A stretch of DNA of 64,000 nucleotides, from contig NZ_PVNG01000005.1 of NCBI RefSeq assembly GCF_003001935.1, positions 124,001 to 188,000 of the forward strand. Direction: 5' to 3'. Positions 52,011 through 60,694 of the stretch are shown in pieces. The translations under genes were made by a program, and so were the position numbers. This stretch comes from Nonomuraea fuscirosea. GTDB lineage: Bacteria; Actinomycetota; Actinomycetes; Streptosporangiales; Streptosporangiaceae. Under the pieces are notes generated by a model. It was not told the DNA's origin. It saw nothing but the letters and a program-made list of their open reading frames with translations, and ran no database searches. Positions within the stretch are counted from its first letter, which is position 1, and every line of letters starts with the position of its first letter.

Positions 52011-53540
52011 CTACTCGCGACGGTCCTCGCGGCGGTAATGGTAGTGGTGTGACGTCGTGAAGCCGAGCCCTTCGTAGAGCGCGCGGGCCGGGTGGTTGTC
52101 CTCCTCGACCTGAAGATAGAGGCGGGGCGCGTCCCGCTCCCGCGACCACCGGGCGAGCTCCGCCATGACGGCTCCGGCCACGCCCCGGCGCCGCCGATCG
52201 GGATGGGTGGCCATGCAGAACACGCCCGTCCAGCCGTCGTCCATGACCGCCAGCCCCAGACCGGCGCCGTCAGCGGCGACCAGCAGCATCGTCTCGGGCT
52301 CGATCCGCCGGACGACCGGCATGCTGTCCGCCGCACCGGTCACGGCCGCGAACAGCTCGGCCCAGCGCCCCCGATCGGCGACCCGCTCGACACCGCCGGC
52401 GCCGGCCGGGCCCGGCTCTCCCGCCGGACGTGGATCTCCCGTCGGACCGGTTGCCGGACCCCCGTCCAAGGCGGCGGGCTCGTTCTTCGTGGCGGCGGCG
52501 ATGACCGTATCGGCGTCCGCGGTCATGACCAGTGTCTCGCCTGTCTTGGCGTAGCCGCGGGCGGCGAGGGCCGCGTCCAGTTCGGCGTGCTGCTCCGCCG
52601 GGCTGACCTGGACGATCGCGGGCAGTCCGCGGTCGGCGTAGAAGGTCTCCATGGCGGCGACGGACGGGGACGAGGTCGCGAGCGGGAGCGCCGAGTTGGA
52701 GCGCTTGCGGTCGACGCCGGGTGTGTGGCGCAGCAGCCAGCCGTCACGTTCCTCCGCGTGCGAGGCGGGCCAGGCCGCGACGGCCCGCCGCTCGATCTGC
52801 CGGGCGCCGGAGCCCGCGCACAGCCGGACCAGCTCGGGCACCAGCCACTTGAGCAGGTCCTCGTCGGCGGGGTCCGCGGGGGCGTACTCGGTGATGCCGA
52901 GCCCGACGACCTCGTGCCGGGCGGCCAGTTCGGCGACGGCCGCGATCAGGGCGTCGGGGCTCAGGCCGTCGGGCTCGGGATAGCCGACGGAGCTGAAGCC
53001 GTCGAGGACGTCGAGATCGACGTGGACGTAGACGAGAGCGCCGTCGGCGACGCCGGCCGGGCCGCCGATGCCGGCCAGGCGGATGTAGTCGGCCTCGGCG
53101 GGGTCCAGCGCCCGCGTTCCGGCGAGGGCGAGCCGGTCGGGGCGCAGCGCGGGTGAGGGGACCAGGTCCGGCGGGCCCTCGCCCAGCAGCGTACGGACGA
53201 TCATGCCGTGGAAGGCGCCCGACGGGGAGGAATCCGGGGTGTTCAGGTCGCCGTGGGCGTCGAACCACACGACGTGCAGCCGGTCGCCGTACCGGCGCAG
53301 CGCGGCCGCGACCGGTTCGAGCTCGACGCCGCAGTCACCGCCGACCGTGACGGTGAAGCCGCCGGCCGGCAACGCGTGCCGGACCCGGGCGGCGGTCTCG
53401 GCCAGGGTGCCGCCCGTCTCCACCCGGACGTGCGCGTCGGCCGGGACCATCGCCGCCAGCCGGGCCGCGCCTTCGACCAGCTTCGGCGCCGTGGGCGAGC
53501 GCGAGCCCTGCCACTGGGGCACCTCGACGACGGTCCGCAT
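52011..53540 (-). CDS. Arginase/agmatinase-family domain fused to GNAT acetyltransferase domain
   Basis: The protein has 509 residues. Residues 1-245 are an arginase-like domain with WFDAHGDLN (Asp94, His96, Asp98) and VHVDLDVLDG (Asp175, Asp177) as manganese ligands. The GGDH motif, however, is GGDCG, so the first His ligand is Cys70. Residues 250-509 are a GNAT (AVAAWPASHAEERDGWLLR, then VFCMATHPDRRRRGVAGAV) with a disordered Gly/Pro insert near 390-410. GAGGAGA precedes the ATG at 53540. Hydrolysis of a guanidino compound plus acetylation of the product is one possible joint role. It is divergent from a LysR gene that probably controls it. Confidence 0.85.
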   Translation of the reverse strand: MRTVVEVPQWQGSRSPTAPKLVEGAARLAAMVPADAHVRVETGGTLAETAARVRHALPAGGFTVTVGGDCGVELEPVAAALRRYGDRLHVVWFDAHGDLNTPDSSPSGAFHGMIVRTLLGEGPPDLVPSPALRPDRLALAGTRALDPAEADYIRLAGIGGPAGVADGALVYVHVDLDVLDGFSSVGYPEPDGLSPDALIAAVAELAARHEVVGLGITEYAPADPADEDLLKWLVPELVRLCAGSGARQIERRAVAAWPASHAEERDGWLLRHTPGVDRKRSNSALPLATSSPSVAAMETFYADRGLPAIVQVSPAEQHAELDAALAARGYAKTGETLVMTADADTVIAAATKNEPAALDGGPATGPTGDPRPAGEPGPAGAGGVERVADRGRWAELFAAVTGAADSMPVVRRIEPETMLLVAADGAGLGLAVMDDGWTGVFCMATHPDRRRRGVAGAVMAELARWSRERDAPRLYLQVEEDNHPARALYEGLGFTTSHHYHYRREDRRE

Positions 53541-53682
53541 CACGTTTCTCCTCGCCTCGATCTCCGGTGCAAGCCGGTGCTGGTGTCCCGTGCTGATTTT
53601 CCGGTGGTGCGACGACAGTCTCGCGTGGTCGAATCGGCAACGTCCACTTAGTAATCGTGCGCTGATCTGTAAGGATCGCTTG

Positions 53683-54594
53683 ATGCTGGATCCCACCAGA
53701 CTCCGCCTGCTGCGCGAGTTCGCCGAGCACGGCACGATGACGGCCGTGGGCGAGGTCTGCGGAATGACCTCCTCGGCCGTCTCCCAGCAACTGGCCACGC
53801 TCGAACGCGAGGCCGGGGTGCCGCTGTTCGAGCGTTCCGGGCGCCGGGTCCGGCTCACGGCGGAAGGACGGCGGCTCGTACGGCACGCGCACATCGTGCT
53901 CAACGCCCTGGACGCGGCGGAGGAGGACCTCCGCTCGGCCACGACCCCGCGCGGCCCCGTCCGCGTGGCCTGTTTCGCCACCGCCGCCGTGCACCGCCTG
54001 CTGCCCGCGATGGCCGTGGCCAGGACCCGTCATCCGGGCCTGCGGGTCATCATGGCCGAGCTCGAACCCCGCGAGACCGTCGAAGCGCTCCGCCGCGGCG
54101 CCTGCGACCTCGGGATCTCCTTCTCCTACAACCTCATCCCCGAGGATCTGCCACCGGGCATCTCCCGCTGGTTCGTCGGCGCCGAGCCGATCCTGCTCGC
54201 CCTTCCCGCCACCCATCCGGCGGCGGGCCCAGCGGACGACAGCTCGGTGGATCTGGGCACGCTGCGCGGCGACCCGTGGATCGCGGGCTCGCGGGGCACC
54301 ACCGATCACGTGCTGCTCGGGCGGGCCTGCGCCATGGCGGGCTTCCATCCGGACGTCATCCACACCGCCGACGACTACGCGCTGGTCCTGCGCATGGTGC
54401 GCGAGGGCCTGGGCGTCGCGCTGGTGCCCGAGCTGGTCGCCTCCGTGGTCGGCGTGCCCGACGGCGTGGTGCTCAGGCCGATCGCCACGGTCGAGATCAC
54501 CCGGACCACGTACGCGCTGGTCCGCACCGTGACGCCGGCCGTCACCGCCGTGCTCGACCTGCTCGGCGCCCACCCCGACGCCGAGCGTCCGTGA
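53683..54594 (+). CDS. LysR family transcriptional regulator
   Basis: This 303-residue regulator has the N-terminal LysR HTH (LREFAEHGTMTAVGEVCGMT, SSAVSQQLATLEREAGVPLF) and an effector domain with PILLALPATHP. It is divergent from the arginase-GNAT gene with a 142 bp gap, the usual LysR arrangement of regulator and target. The ATG at 53683 gives MLDPTRLRLLREF. Confidence 0.9.
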   Translation: MLDPTRLRLLREFAEHGTMTAVGEVCGMTSSAVSQQLATLEREAGVPLFERSGRRVRLTAEGRRLVRHAHIVLNALDAAEEDLRSATTPRGPVRVACFATAAVHRLLPAMAVARTRHPGLRVIMAELEPRETVEALRRGACDLGISFSYNLIPEDLPPGISRWFVGAEPILLALPATHPAAGPADDSSVDLGTLRGDPWIAGSRGTTDHVLLGRACAMAGFHPDVIHTADDYALVLRMVREGLGVALVPELVASVVGVPDGVVLRPIATVEITRTTYALVRTVTPAVTAVLDLLGAHPDAERP

Positions 54595-54609
54595 CGGGCG
54601 GCCCGACGT

Positions 54610-55347
54610 TCAGACGGGCAGGCGGTAGACGGAGACGTGGGAGCGAGACTCCGCGGTGAACTCGGCTCGGGTCCAGTCGGCGTGCCTGCTCTCCAGCTCG
54701 AACCCGGCCAGCTGGGCCATGAGGTCGAGCTCGGCCGGCCAGATGTAGCGGTGCGGGCTGCGGAACAGCTCGGCCCGCCCGCTGTCGTCGAACCTGAAGT
54801 GGTGGGAGACGACGTGCTGGCGCAGCACGTCGACGGTGTCGAGCCCGATGTAGCCCGGCTCGGACGCGAACACGACCGCCTGCTGGCCCGGGGGCAGCTT
54901 ACGCAGGTCGGGCACCCAGAGCTCGATCACGAAGCGTCCGCCCGGCACCAGGTGCCGGGCGGCGTTGCGGAAGCACTCGACCTGCTCGGCCTGCGTGAGC
55001 AGGTTGGAGATCGTGTTGTAGACGAGGTAGACGAGCGTGTGGTCGCCCGGCACGAAGACGGTCGCCATGTCGCCTTCGACCACGGGGATGACGGCTTCGC
55101 TCACCTTGGTCCGCAGCTGCGCGATCATCGCGGGTGACAGCTCGACGCCGGTGACGGGCACACCGCGCTCGGCCAGCGGCACGCCCACCCGTCCAGTGCC
55201 GATGGCGAACTCCAGCGCCCGCCCTCCCTCCGCGAGCTCGGCCAGGCGGTCCACGGCGGGGCCCAGCACCTCGGGCGCGAACATGCCGGTGCCCGGCGTG
55301 TCGTAGCCCTGGGCGACTTCGTCGTTCCAGATCTCCTGCTGTCGCAT
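54610..55347 (-). CDS. SAM-dependent methyltransferase
   Basis: This 245-residue class I methyltransferase has motif I ALEFAIGTGRVGVPLAERG, acidic motif VTGVELSPAMIAQL and VVEGDMATVFVPG. It is in the same direction as and 42 bp downstream of the LuxI-type gene, so both may be on one transcript. The chosen ATG at 55347 gives MRQQEIWNDEVAQGYD, typical of the family. The substrate is unknown; a role in modifying the signal or an associated metabolite is speculation. Confidence 0.83.
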   Translation of the reverse strand: MRQQEIWNDEVAQGYDTPGTGMFAPEVLGPAVDRLAELAEGGRALEFAIGTGRVGVPLAERGVPVTGVELSPAMIAQLRTKVSEAVIPVVEGDMATVFVPGDHTLVYLVYNTISNLLTQAEQVECFRNAARHLVPGGRFVIELWVPDLRKLPPGQQAVVFASEPGYIGLDTVDVLRQHVVSHHFRFDDSGRAELFRSPHRYIWPAELDLMAQLAGFELESRHADWTRAEFTAESRSHVSVYRLPV

Positions 55348-55389
55348 CCGCCCACCATGGTCATCCGGATGCGCGATGTCCACCGGATT

Positions 55390-56067
55390 TCACCGGCCGG
55401 GCGCGGCGTGGGCCAGATAGTCCCTGGTCGAGGTGGCGTAGGCGGAGCAGAGCACGCTGCCCACGCGGGTCGCCCGGCCGTCGCCGAAGCGCCGGGTGCG
55501 CACGCCCATGCCGTTCACGATCCGTTCCACGGCCACGCTGGAGACCGCGACGACCGTGTCGCCGTGCCGATCGACCCAGCGGAACGCCTCCCAGATCAGC
55601 GCGCGGGCGAAAGGTCCGAAACCCGCCGACACCGTACGCGACCAGCCCCGGCCGATGGCCAGCCGGCTCATCTCCCACGTGGCCGGATCACGCGGCGCGG
55701 GCCCGCCGCGCAGCGTCTCGGGGAAGACCTCGGGCAGCATGTACGGGCCGTCGGTGCGCAGCAGGCGGCAGCAGCCCGTGACCTCCCGGCGCTCCTCGGC
55801 GTAACCGATCGCGTAGACCGGGTCGCAGTCGTCGTAGCCGTCGCGTTCCCTGCCGTCCCTGCTGCCGACGTCCCAGCGCAGGCGTTCGCGGAACACCTCG
55901 TGACGGAGCCGGTACATGCCGTCGAGCAGCCATCCGGGCACGTCGTCCGCCCGGCCGACGACGATCTGCTGCGCGCGCTGATCCACGGACACCCCCAGGA
56001 AGGAATCGGCGTCTTCGCCGATCACTGGTTCGCCGGAACGGGGGCGCCGGATGACGCTCGACAGCAC
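55390..56067 (-). CDS. LuxI-family acyl-homoserine-lactone synthase
   Basis: Counted from the GTG at 56067 (225 residues), every residue long known as invariant in LuxI is present with near-correct spacing: Arg55, Phe59, Trp65 (YRLRHEVFRERLRWDV), Asp76, Asp79 (RDGYDDCDPVYAI), Arg101 (GCCRLLRT), Phe115 (PEVFPETL), Glu132 and Arg135 (WEMSRLAIG). LuxI enzymes make N-acyl-homoserine lactones from SAM and acyl-ACP or acyl-CoA. LuxI proteins are usually about 190-215 residues, so GTG 55992 or 55986 (starting VSVDQRAQ or VDQRAQ) may be the real start. No start has a good ribosome site. No LuxR-type receptor is in the window. It lies 12 bp after GH35 and 42 bp before a methyltransferase. Confidence 0.85.
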   Translation of the reverse strand: MLSSVIRRPRSGEPVIGEDADSFLGVSVDQRAQQIVVGRADDVPGWLLDGMYRLRHEVFRERLRWDVGSRDGRERDGYDDCDPVYAIGYAEERREVTGCCRLLRTDGPYMLPEVFPETLRGGPAPRDPATWEMSRLAIGRGWSRTVSAGFGPFARALIWEAFRWVDRHGDTVVAVSSVAVERIVNGMGVRTRRFGDGRATRVGSVLCSAYATSTRDYLAHAAPGR

Positions 56068-56079
56068 TGGGCGGCGGGA

Positions 56080-58125
56080 TCAGTCGAACTCCTCGACGTA
56101 CTCCTCCGGCGGACCCAGCTCCGGCCGGTCACGCAGTTCGAGGACGGCGCCGGGGCGTTCGAGTTCGAGCACGGTGACGACGTTGTCCCCCTCGCGCAGC
56201 AGCGGCGCGGGGCAGTACAGCGTGACCTGGGGGCCGATGTCCCAGTAGCGGCCGAGCAGGAAACCGTTCACCCAGACCAGGCCGCGGCCCGATCCCGGCA
56301 GGGCGAGGAAGGTGTCGGCGGGCGTCCCGACGCGCACGATCGCCTCGGCGAACCCGCCGCCGGCCGGCGCGAGCTCTCCGGCGGCGGGGCCGGCGGCAGC
56401 GGAGTCTCCGGCGGTGGAGTCTCCGGCAGCCAAGTCTTCTGCGGCGGCTTCTCCGGCGGCGGTCGCGGTGGCGAGGTCGGCAGGGGTCCACTCCTGGAGG
56501 GCGATCGGGGTGCTCTCCCAGCCCTGGACGATGCGCCGGTCGATGAGGACCGGGCCGAGCAGGCCCTTGTGCCGGCCGAGGCCGGGGCCGTAGTTCACCC
56601 GGCCGAGGCTCTCGACCAGAATCTCCAGCCGTACGACGGCGCCGGTCCCGCGTACGGACAGCTCAGGCAGGCCGGGAGCGGCCACGCCGAGGAACGTGCC
56701 GTCGCAGTAGACCATGGCCCGGTCGCGCACGTCGATGAGCGTGAGCCGATGCTCCCCCTCGGGGACGCGCGGATGCGCGGTGTGCAGGACCATGCCGGCG
56801 TCGAGCCCGAGCCGTTCGAACGAGGCCGGCCGCGGCTCGACCGTGGCGGGCGCGGACACGGCGCGCAGGCCGGGCAGCAGTCCGGCGCGGCGGACGAGCG
56901 GCACCCGCGCCGGCGGCAGCACCGGCGGGCGTTCGGACACCCGGACGGGCCCGCGGGCGCCGAGGGCCGCGCGCATGGCGTGGAACTTGGGGGTGAGGCT
57001 GCCGTCCTCGGCCACGGGCGCGTCGGAGTCGTAGCTGGTCACGGTGGGTTGCAGCCGGCCCTCGTGCTCGTTGGCACCGGCCCAGAGCCCGAAGTTGGTG
57101 CCGCCGTGGGCCATGTAGACGCTCACGCTGCCGCCGTCGGCGATGATCCCTTCGAGGGTGCGCACGGCGCTGTCCACGCCGCGCACGTGGTGCCGTTCGC
57201 CCCAGTGGTCGAACCAGCCGTTCCAGAACTCGGCGACGACGAACGGCTCGTCCGGCCGCCGCGCCGCCTGCAGCCGCCGGGCGGCGGCGGGTTTGGAGCC
57301 CAGGGTGACGGCGGCCAGCGTGCCGGGCAGGGTGCCGCCGTCCAGCATCAGCTCGGTGGGGCCGTCGGCGGTGAACAGCAGCTCACCGATGCCGCGTGAG
57401 GTGAGCGCCTCGCGGTTCCAGCGCAGGTAGGCCTGGTCGTCGCCGTAGCTGCCGAACTCGTTCTCGATCTGCACCGCCACGACGGGCCCGCCCGCGCCGG
57501 CCTGGAGCGCGGCCAGGCGCGGGATCAGCTCGTCGAACCAGCGGCCGACGGCCGCGGTGAAGGCGGGGTCGGAGCTGCGCAGCGCGACGTCGCGGGCGGT
57601 GAGCCAGCTCGGCAGGCCGCCGTTCGACCATTCGGCGCAGATGTACGGCCCCGGCCGCACGACGACGTCGAGCCCCTCCTCCCCCACCAGCCGGATGAAC
57701 CGTTCGACGTCGCGCCAGCCGTCGAAGCGCGGAGCCGCGTCCTCGCGGGGCTGGTGGAAGTTCCACGCGACGTAGGTGTCGATGGTGTTGAGCCCGAGGT
57801 CGGCCAGGCGGCGGATGCGGTCCCGCCAGAGATCGGGGTGGACGCGGAAGTAGTGCAGCCCCCCGGACAGGATGCGGTGCGGGACCCCGTGCCGGTGCAG
57901 GCGCCGTCCGCGCCAGGTGAGCGCGCTCGTGGCCGATCCGGCCGGCCCGCCGGCCTTCACGCCGGCCTTCACGCCGGCCTCCGCGTTGGCCTCCGCGTCG
58001 GACGGCGCTTCAGCCGGGGCCGCGAATGCAGCGGACGCAGAAAACGCCGTGGACGCCGGAGGTGCCGTGGATGCCGTGGGTGCCGCGGAGGTCGTCGGGG
58101 TTCGCGTCGCAGGGAGCTCGATCAC
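56080..58125 (-). CDS. GH35 beta-galactosidase
   Basis: This 681-residue glycoside hydrolase has GH35 landmarks HRILSGGLHYFRVHPDLWRD, TYVAWNFHQPR, RPGPYICAEWSNGGLPSWL, acid/base Glu223 in VQIENEFGSYG and nucleophile Glu299 in VAEFWNGWFDHWG. It hydrolyses terminal beta-galactosides, probably on imported oligosaccharides since no signal peptide is seen. The first 68 residues are Ala/Thr/Ser-rich with a duplicated GVKAGVKAG, and an Ala/Gly-rich insert (AAGDSTAGDSAAAGPAAG) lies near residue 560. The GTG at 58125 is the best start. A LacI operator lies just upstream, in the gap shared with the lacI gene. Confidence 0.88.
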   Translation of the reverse strand: MIELPATRTPTTSAAPTASTAPPASTAFSASAAFAAPAEAPSDAEANAEAGVKAGVKAGGPAGSATSALTWRGRRLHRHGVPHRILSGGLHYFRVHPDLWRDRIRRLADLGLNTIDTYVAWNFHQPREDAAPRFDGWRDVERFIRLVGEEGLDVVVRPGPYICAEWSNGGLPSWLTARDVALRSSDPAFTAAVGRWFDELIPRLAALQAGAGGPVVAVQIENEFGSYGDDQAYLRWNREALTSRGIGELLFTADGPTELMLDGGTLPGTLAAVTLGSKPAAARRLQAARRPDEPFVVAEFWNGWFDHWGERHHVRGVDSAVRTLEGIIADGGSVSVYMAHGGTNFGLWAGANEHEGRLQPTVTSYDSDAPVAEDGSLTPKFHAMRAALGARGPVRVSERPPVLPPARVPLVRRAGLLPGLRAVSAPATVEPRPASFERLGLDAGMVLHTAHPRVPEGEHRLTLIDVRDRAMVYCDGTFLGVAAPGLPELSVRGTGAVVRLEILVESLGRVNYGPGLGRHKGLLGPVLIDRRIVQGWESTPIALQEWTPADLATATAAGEAAAEDLAAGDSTAGDSAAAGPAAGELAPAGGGFAEAIVRVGTPADTFLALPGSGRGLVWVNGFLLGRYWDIGPQVTLYCPAPLLREGDNVVTVLELERPGAVLELRDRPELGPPEEYVEEFD

Positions 58126-58139
58126 GAGGGGAGACCCTA

Positions 58140-58162
58140 TGTTATCGATGCCATATGTAACA
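58140..58162. promoter_or_regulatory. LacI operator copy 1, between GH35 and lacI
   Basis: TGTTATCGATGCCA followed by TA and TGTAACA. The outer arms TGTTA/TAACA are inverted repeats, and ATCGAT forms a palindromic core. The same 14-mer plus TGTAACA recurs at 59275-59296, before the binding-protein gene. Both flank the lacI gene. Confidence 0.8.
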
Positions 58163-58206
58163 AGCGCGGTAGGATCCCCCTGACGAAGCCGCGAGAGAGG
58201 AGCGCC

Positions 58207-59229
58207 GTGACCAAAGCCACCGAGCGGCCGACGAGGCAGCCCAGCATGGCTGACGTGGCCAGGACCGCCGGGGTGTCGGCGCAGACCGTCTCGCGCGCGC
58301 TGCGCGATTCCCCCAACGTCAACCCGGAGACCAGGAAACGCGTGCTGGCCGCCGTGGAGCGGCTGGGCTACCGGTTCAACAACGCCGCGCGGGTGCTGTC
58401 GTCCGGCCGCAGCCACACCATCGGGCTCGTGCTGCTCCAGTCCGGCGGCTACTACTCGCGCTCGGCGGTGACCGCCGGCGTCGAGGCGGCCGCGGGCGAG
58501 GCGGGCTACGCGGTGAGCATCGCGACCATCGCCAGGCTCGACACGGGCCTGATGGAGCGCTCCCTGTCCAAGCTGGCCGACCAGGGCGTGGACGGCATCG
58601 TCATCGCCGTGCCGCTCATCTCCGTGACGCAGAAGATGGAGGACATCACCCGCGACATCCCCACGGTCACGCTCGACGGCTCCCGTACGGCCAGCGCCAG
58701 GGTGCTCGGCATCGACCAGAAGGAGGCGGGCCGCCTGGCCACCCAGCACCTGCTCGACCTGGGCCACCGCCAGGTGTGGCACGTCGCGGGCCCCGACGAG
58801 TGGATCGAGGCCCGCCAGCGCCGCCAGGGCTGGCAGGAGTGCCTGGCCGCGGCCGGGATCCCGGCGCCGCCCCCGCTGGAGGGCGACTGGTCGCCCGACT
58901 CCGGCTACCGGCAGGGCCAGGTCCTGGCGATGATCCCCGACGTGACCGCCGTCTTCGCGGCCAGCGACGAGATGGCCTTCGGCGTGATCCGCGCGCTGCG
59001 CGAGCGCGGCAGGAGCGTGCCCGATGACGTCTCCATCGTCAGCGTGGACGACATCGAGCTGGCCGCCTACTGCTCGCCGCCGCTGACCACCGTGCGGCAG
59101 GACTTCTACCGTTCCGGCGAGGCGGCGGTCGCCCTGCTACTGCGTGAGGACGGGGCCGAGTCGGAGGAATCCCTGGTCACGGCCACGCTCTCCGTGCGCG
59201 CGTCCACGGGCCCGCCCCGCGCCTCCTGA
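58207..59229 (+). CDS. LacI family transcriptional regulator
   Basis: This 340-residue repressor has the HTH MADVARTAGVSAQTVSRALRD with hinge YRFNNAARVLSSG and a C-terminal sugar-binding domain (HVAGPDEWIEARQR, FAASDEMAFGVIRAL). AGGAG precedes the GTG at 58207. Two copies of one operator flank it, before the divergent GH35 gene and before the importer operon. It should repress both until a galactoside- or fucoside-type inducer binds. Possible effects on luxI follow if GH35 and luxI are co-transcribed. Confidence 0.9.
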   Translation: MTKATERPTRQPSMADVARTAGVSAQTVSRALRDSPNVNPETRKRVLAAVERLGYRFNNAARVLSSGRSHTIGLVLLQSGGYYSRSAVTAGVEAAAGEAGYAVSIATIARLDTGLMERSLSKLADQGVDGIVIAVPLISVTQKMEDITRDIPTVTLDGSRTASARVLGIDQKEAGRLATQHLLDLGHRQVWHVAGPDEWIEARQRRQGWQECLAAAGIPAPPPLEGDWSPDSGYRQGQVLAMIPDVTAVFAASDEMAFGVIRALRERGRSVPDDVSIVSVDDIELAAYCSPPLTTVRQDFYRSGEAAVALLLREDGAESEESLVTATLSVRASTGPPRAS

Positions 59230-59242
59230 ACCCCGGGTGAGC

Positions 59243-59260
59243 GGCACTTGGACAAGTGCC
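59243..59260 (+). terminator. Hairpin after lacI
   Basis: GGCACTT (59243-59249) pairs perfectly with AAGTGCC (59254-59260) around a GGAC tetraloop, 13 bp past the lacI stop. It is a likely terminator separating lacI from the importer operon. Confidence 0.6.
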
Positions 59261-59274
59261 ACTTGCGCCAGCCA

Positions 59275-59296
59275 TGTTATCGATGCCACTGTAACA
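59275..59296. promoter_or_regulatory. LacI operator copy 2, before the sugar importer operon
   Basis: TGTTATCGATGCCA then C and TGTAACA, matching the site at 58140-58162 except for one fewer base between the two parts. It lies 72 bp before the binding-protein start codon, where it can control the ABC-GH29 operon. Confidence 0.8.
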
Positions 59297-59367
59297 ACGT
59301 CCGGCTCCGGACTCGTTCCTCCGCCCCAGTCAGGTGGGCAGAGTGCCCACGGAAGGATCCCAGAACC

Positions 59368-60693
59368 ATGAGGAGATCACTCGTCCTCGCGACCGCCGCG
59401 GTCGCGACGCTCGGACTGCTCACCGGCTGCTCGGCCGAGGGGGACGGCTCGGACACCGGCGGCAAGACGACCCTCAACGTCGCCGCACTCGAAGGCGGCT
59501 ACGGCCGCGACATGTACACGCAGGTCATCCAGGCCTACGAGAGCGCCCACCCGAATGTGGACGTGCAGCTGCAGATCTCGAAGAGCATCGAGGACGAGAT
59601 CACGCCGAACATGAAGGCCGGGCGCTTCCCCGACGTGGTGGTGCTCGGCCAGGGCCGCAAGGCCGCGCTCACCGAGACCCTGATCAAGGACAAGGCGCTC
59701 GAAGACCTCACGCCCGTGCTGCGGGCGAAGGTGCCGGGTGAGGACAAGACGGTCGGCGACAAGCTGATCGACGGCATCGTCGGCAACCTCAACACCAACC
59801 CGTACGGTGACGGCAAGACGTACACGATGCCGATGTACTACGCGCCGACCGGCCTGTTCTACAACAAGGGCCTGTTCGACAAGAAGGGCTGGAAGGTCCC
59901 GGCCACCTGGGACGAGATGTTCGCGCTCGGCGAGACGGCCAAGAAGGACAAGATCTCGCTGTTCACCTACCCGACCGCGGGCTACCTCGACTCCTACTTC
60001 TTCGCGCTGCTGGCCGACGTGGGCGGGGAGCAGTTCTACACCGACGTGATGACGTACAAGCAGGGCGTGTGGCAGACGCCGCAGGCCAAGCAGGTGCTCG
60101 ACCTCACCACCCGGCTGCTGAAGTACGCCGCGCCGACCACCGTCGGGTACGCCAACGAGCAGGACTTCACCAAGAACCAGCAGTCCATCCTGGACGACAA
60201 GGCCCTGTTCATGCCGAACGGCACCTGGATCGTCGGCGAGATGGCCGACGCCCCGCGCGCCGACGGCTTCGCCTGGGGCCTGACGCCGCTGCCCGCGGTC
60301 ACCGAGGGCGGCAAGCGTTACATCACCACCTCGGTCGAGTCGGTCTGGGTGCCCGCCGCCGCCAAGAACAAGGACGCGGCCAAGGAGTTCGTCGCCTACC
60401 TCTACTCCGACGCGGCGGCCGCGATCTTCGCGAAGTCGGACGCGATCCAGCCGATCGACGGCATCGTGAGCAGCCTGACCGGGGAGAACGCCGAGTTCTA
60501 CCGGGTCTACGAGGACCCGTCGGTCTCCGCGCTCGTCGGCGGCTTCGCCGGCACCGCGCCGGTCGAGGGCGTCGACATCAAGGGCACGCTCTTCGACACC
60601 GCCAACAGCATCATCAGCGGCGACAAGACCCAGGAGCAGTGGCAGGCCGCGCTGAACGACGCCAGCGAGAAGCTGCGCCAGGCGGGTAACTGA
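59368..60693 (+). CDS. Sugar ABC transporter substrate-binding lipoprotein
   Basis: This 441-residue family 1 solute-binding protein has lipobox LLTGCSAEG after a short signal. The mature part shows YAPTGLFYNKGLFDKKGWKVP and MPNGTWIVGEMA, typical of sugar-binding proteins. It should capture a galactose- or fucose-containing oligosaccharide, given the flanking GH35 and GH29 genes. GGAAGGA lies before the ATG. It is the first gene of the importer operon, under the operator at 59275. Confidence 0.9.
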   Translation: MRRSLVLATAAVATLGLLTGCSAEGDGSDTGGKTTLNVAALEGGYGRDMYTQVIQAYESAHPNVDVQLQISKSIEDEITPNMKAGRFPDVVVLGQGRKAALTETLIKDKALEDLTPVLRAKVPGEDKTVGDKLIDGIVGNLNTNPYGDGKTYTMPMYYAPTGLFYNKGLFDKKGWKVPATWDEMFALGETAKKDKISLFTYPTAGYLDSYFFALLADVGGEQFYTDVMTYKQGVWQTPQAKQVLDLTTRLLKYAAPTTVGYANEQDFTKNQQSILDDKALFMPNGTWIVGEMADAPRADGFAWGLTPLPAVTEGGKRYITTSVESVWVPAAAKNKDAAKEFVAYLYSDAAAAIFAKSDAIQPIDGIVSSLTGENAEFYRVYEDPSVSALVGGFAGTAPVEGVDIKGTLFDTANSIISGDKTQEQWQAALNDASEKLRQAGN

Positions 60694-60694
60694 G

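Noticed and set aside
53541..53981. N-terminal extension of the arginase-GNAT fusion
   Set aside because: It runs antisense into the LysR gene. GAGGAGA before the ATG at 53540 fixes the start.
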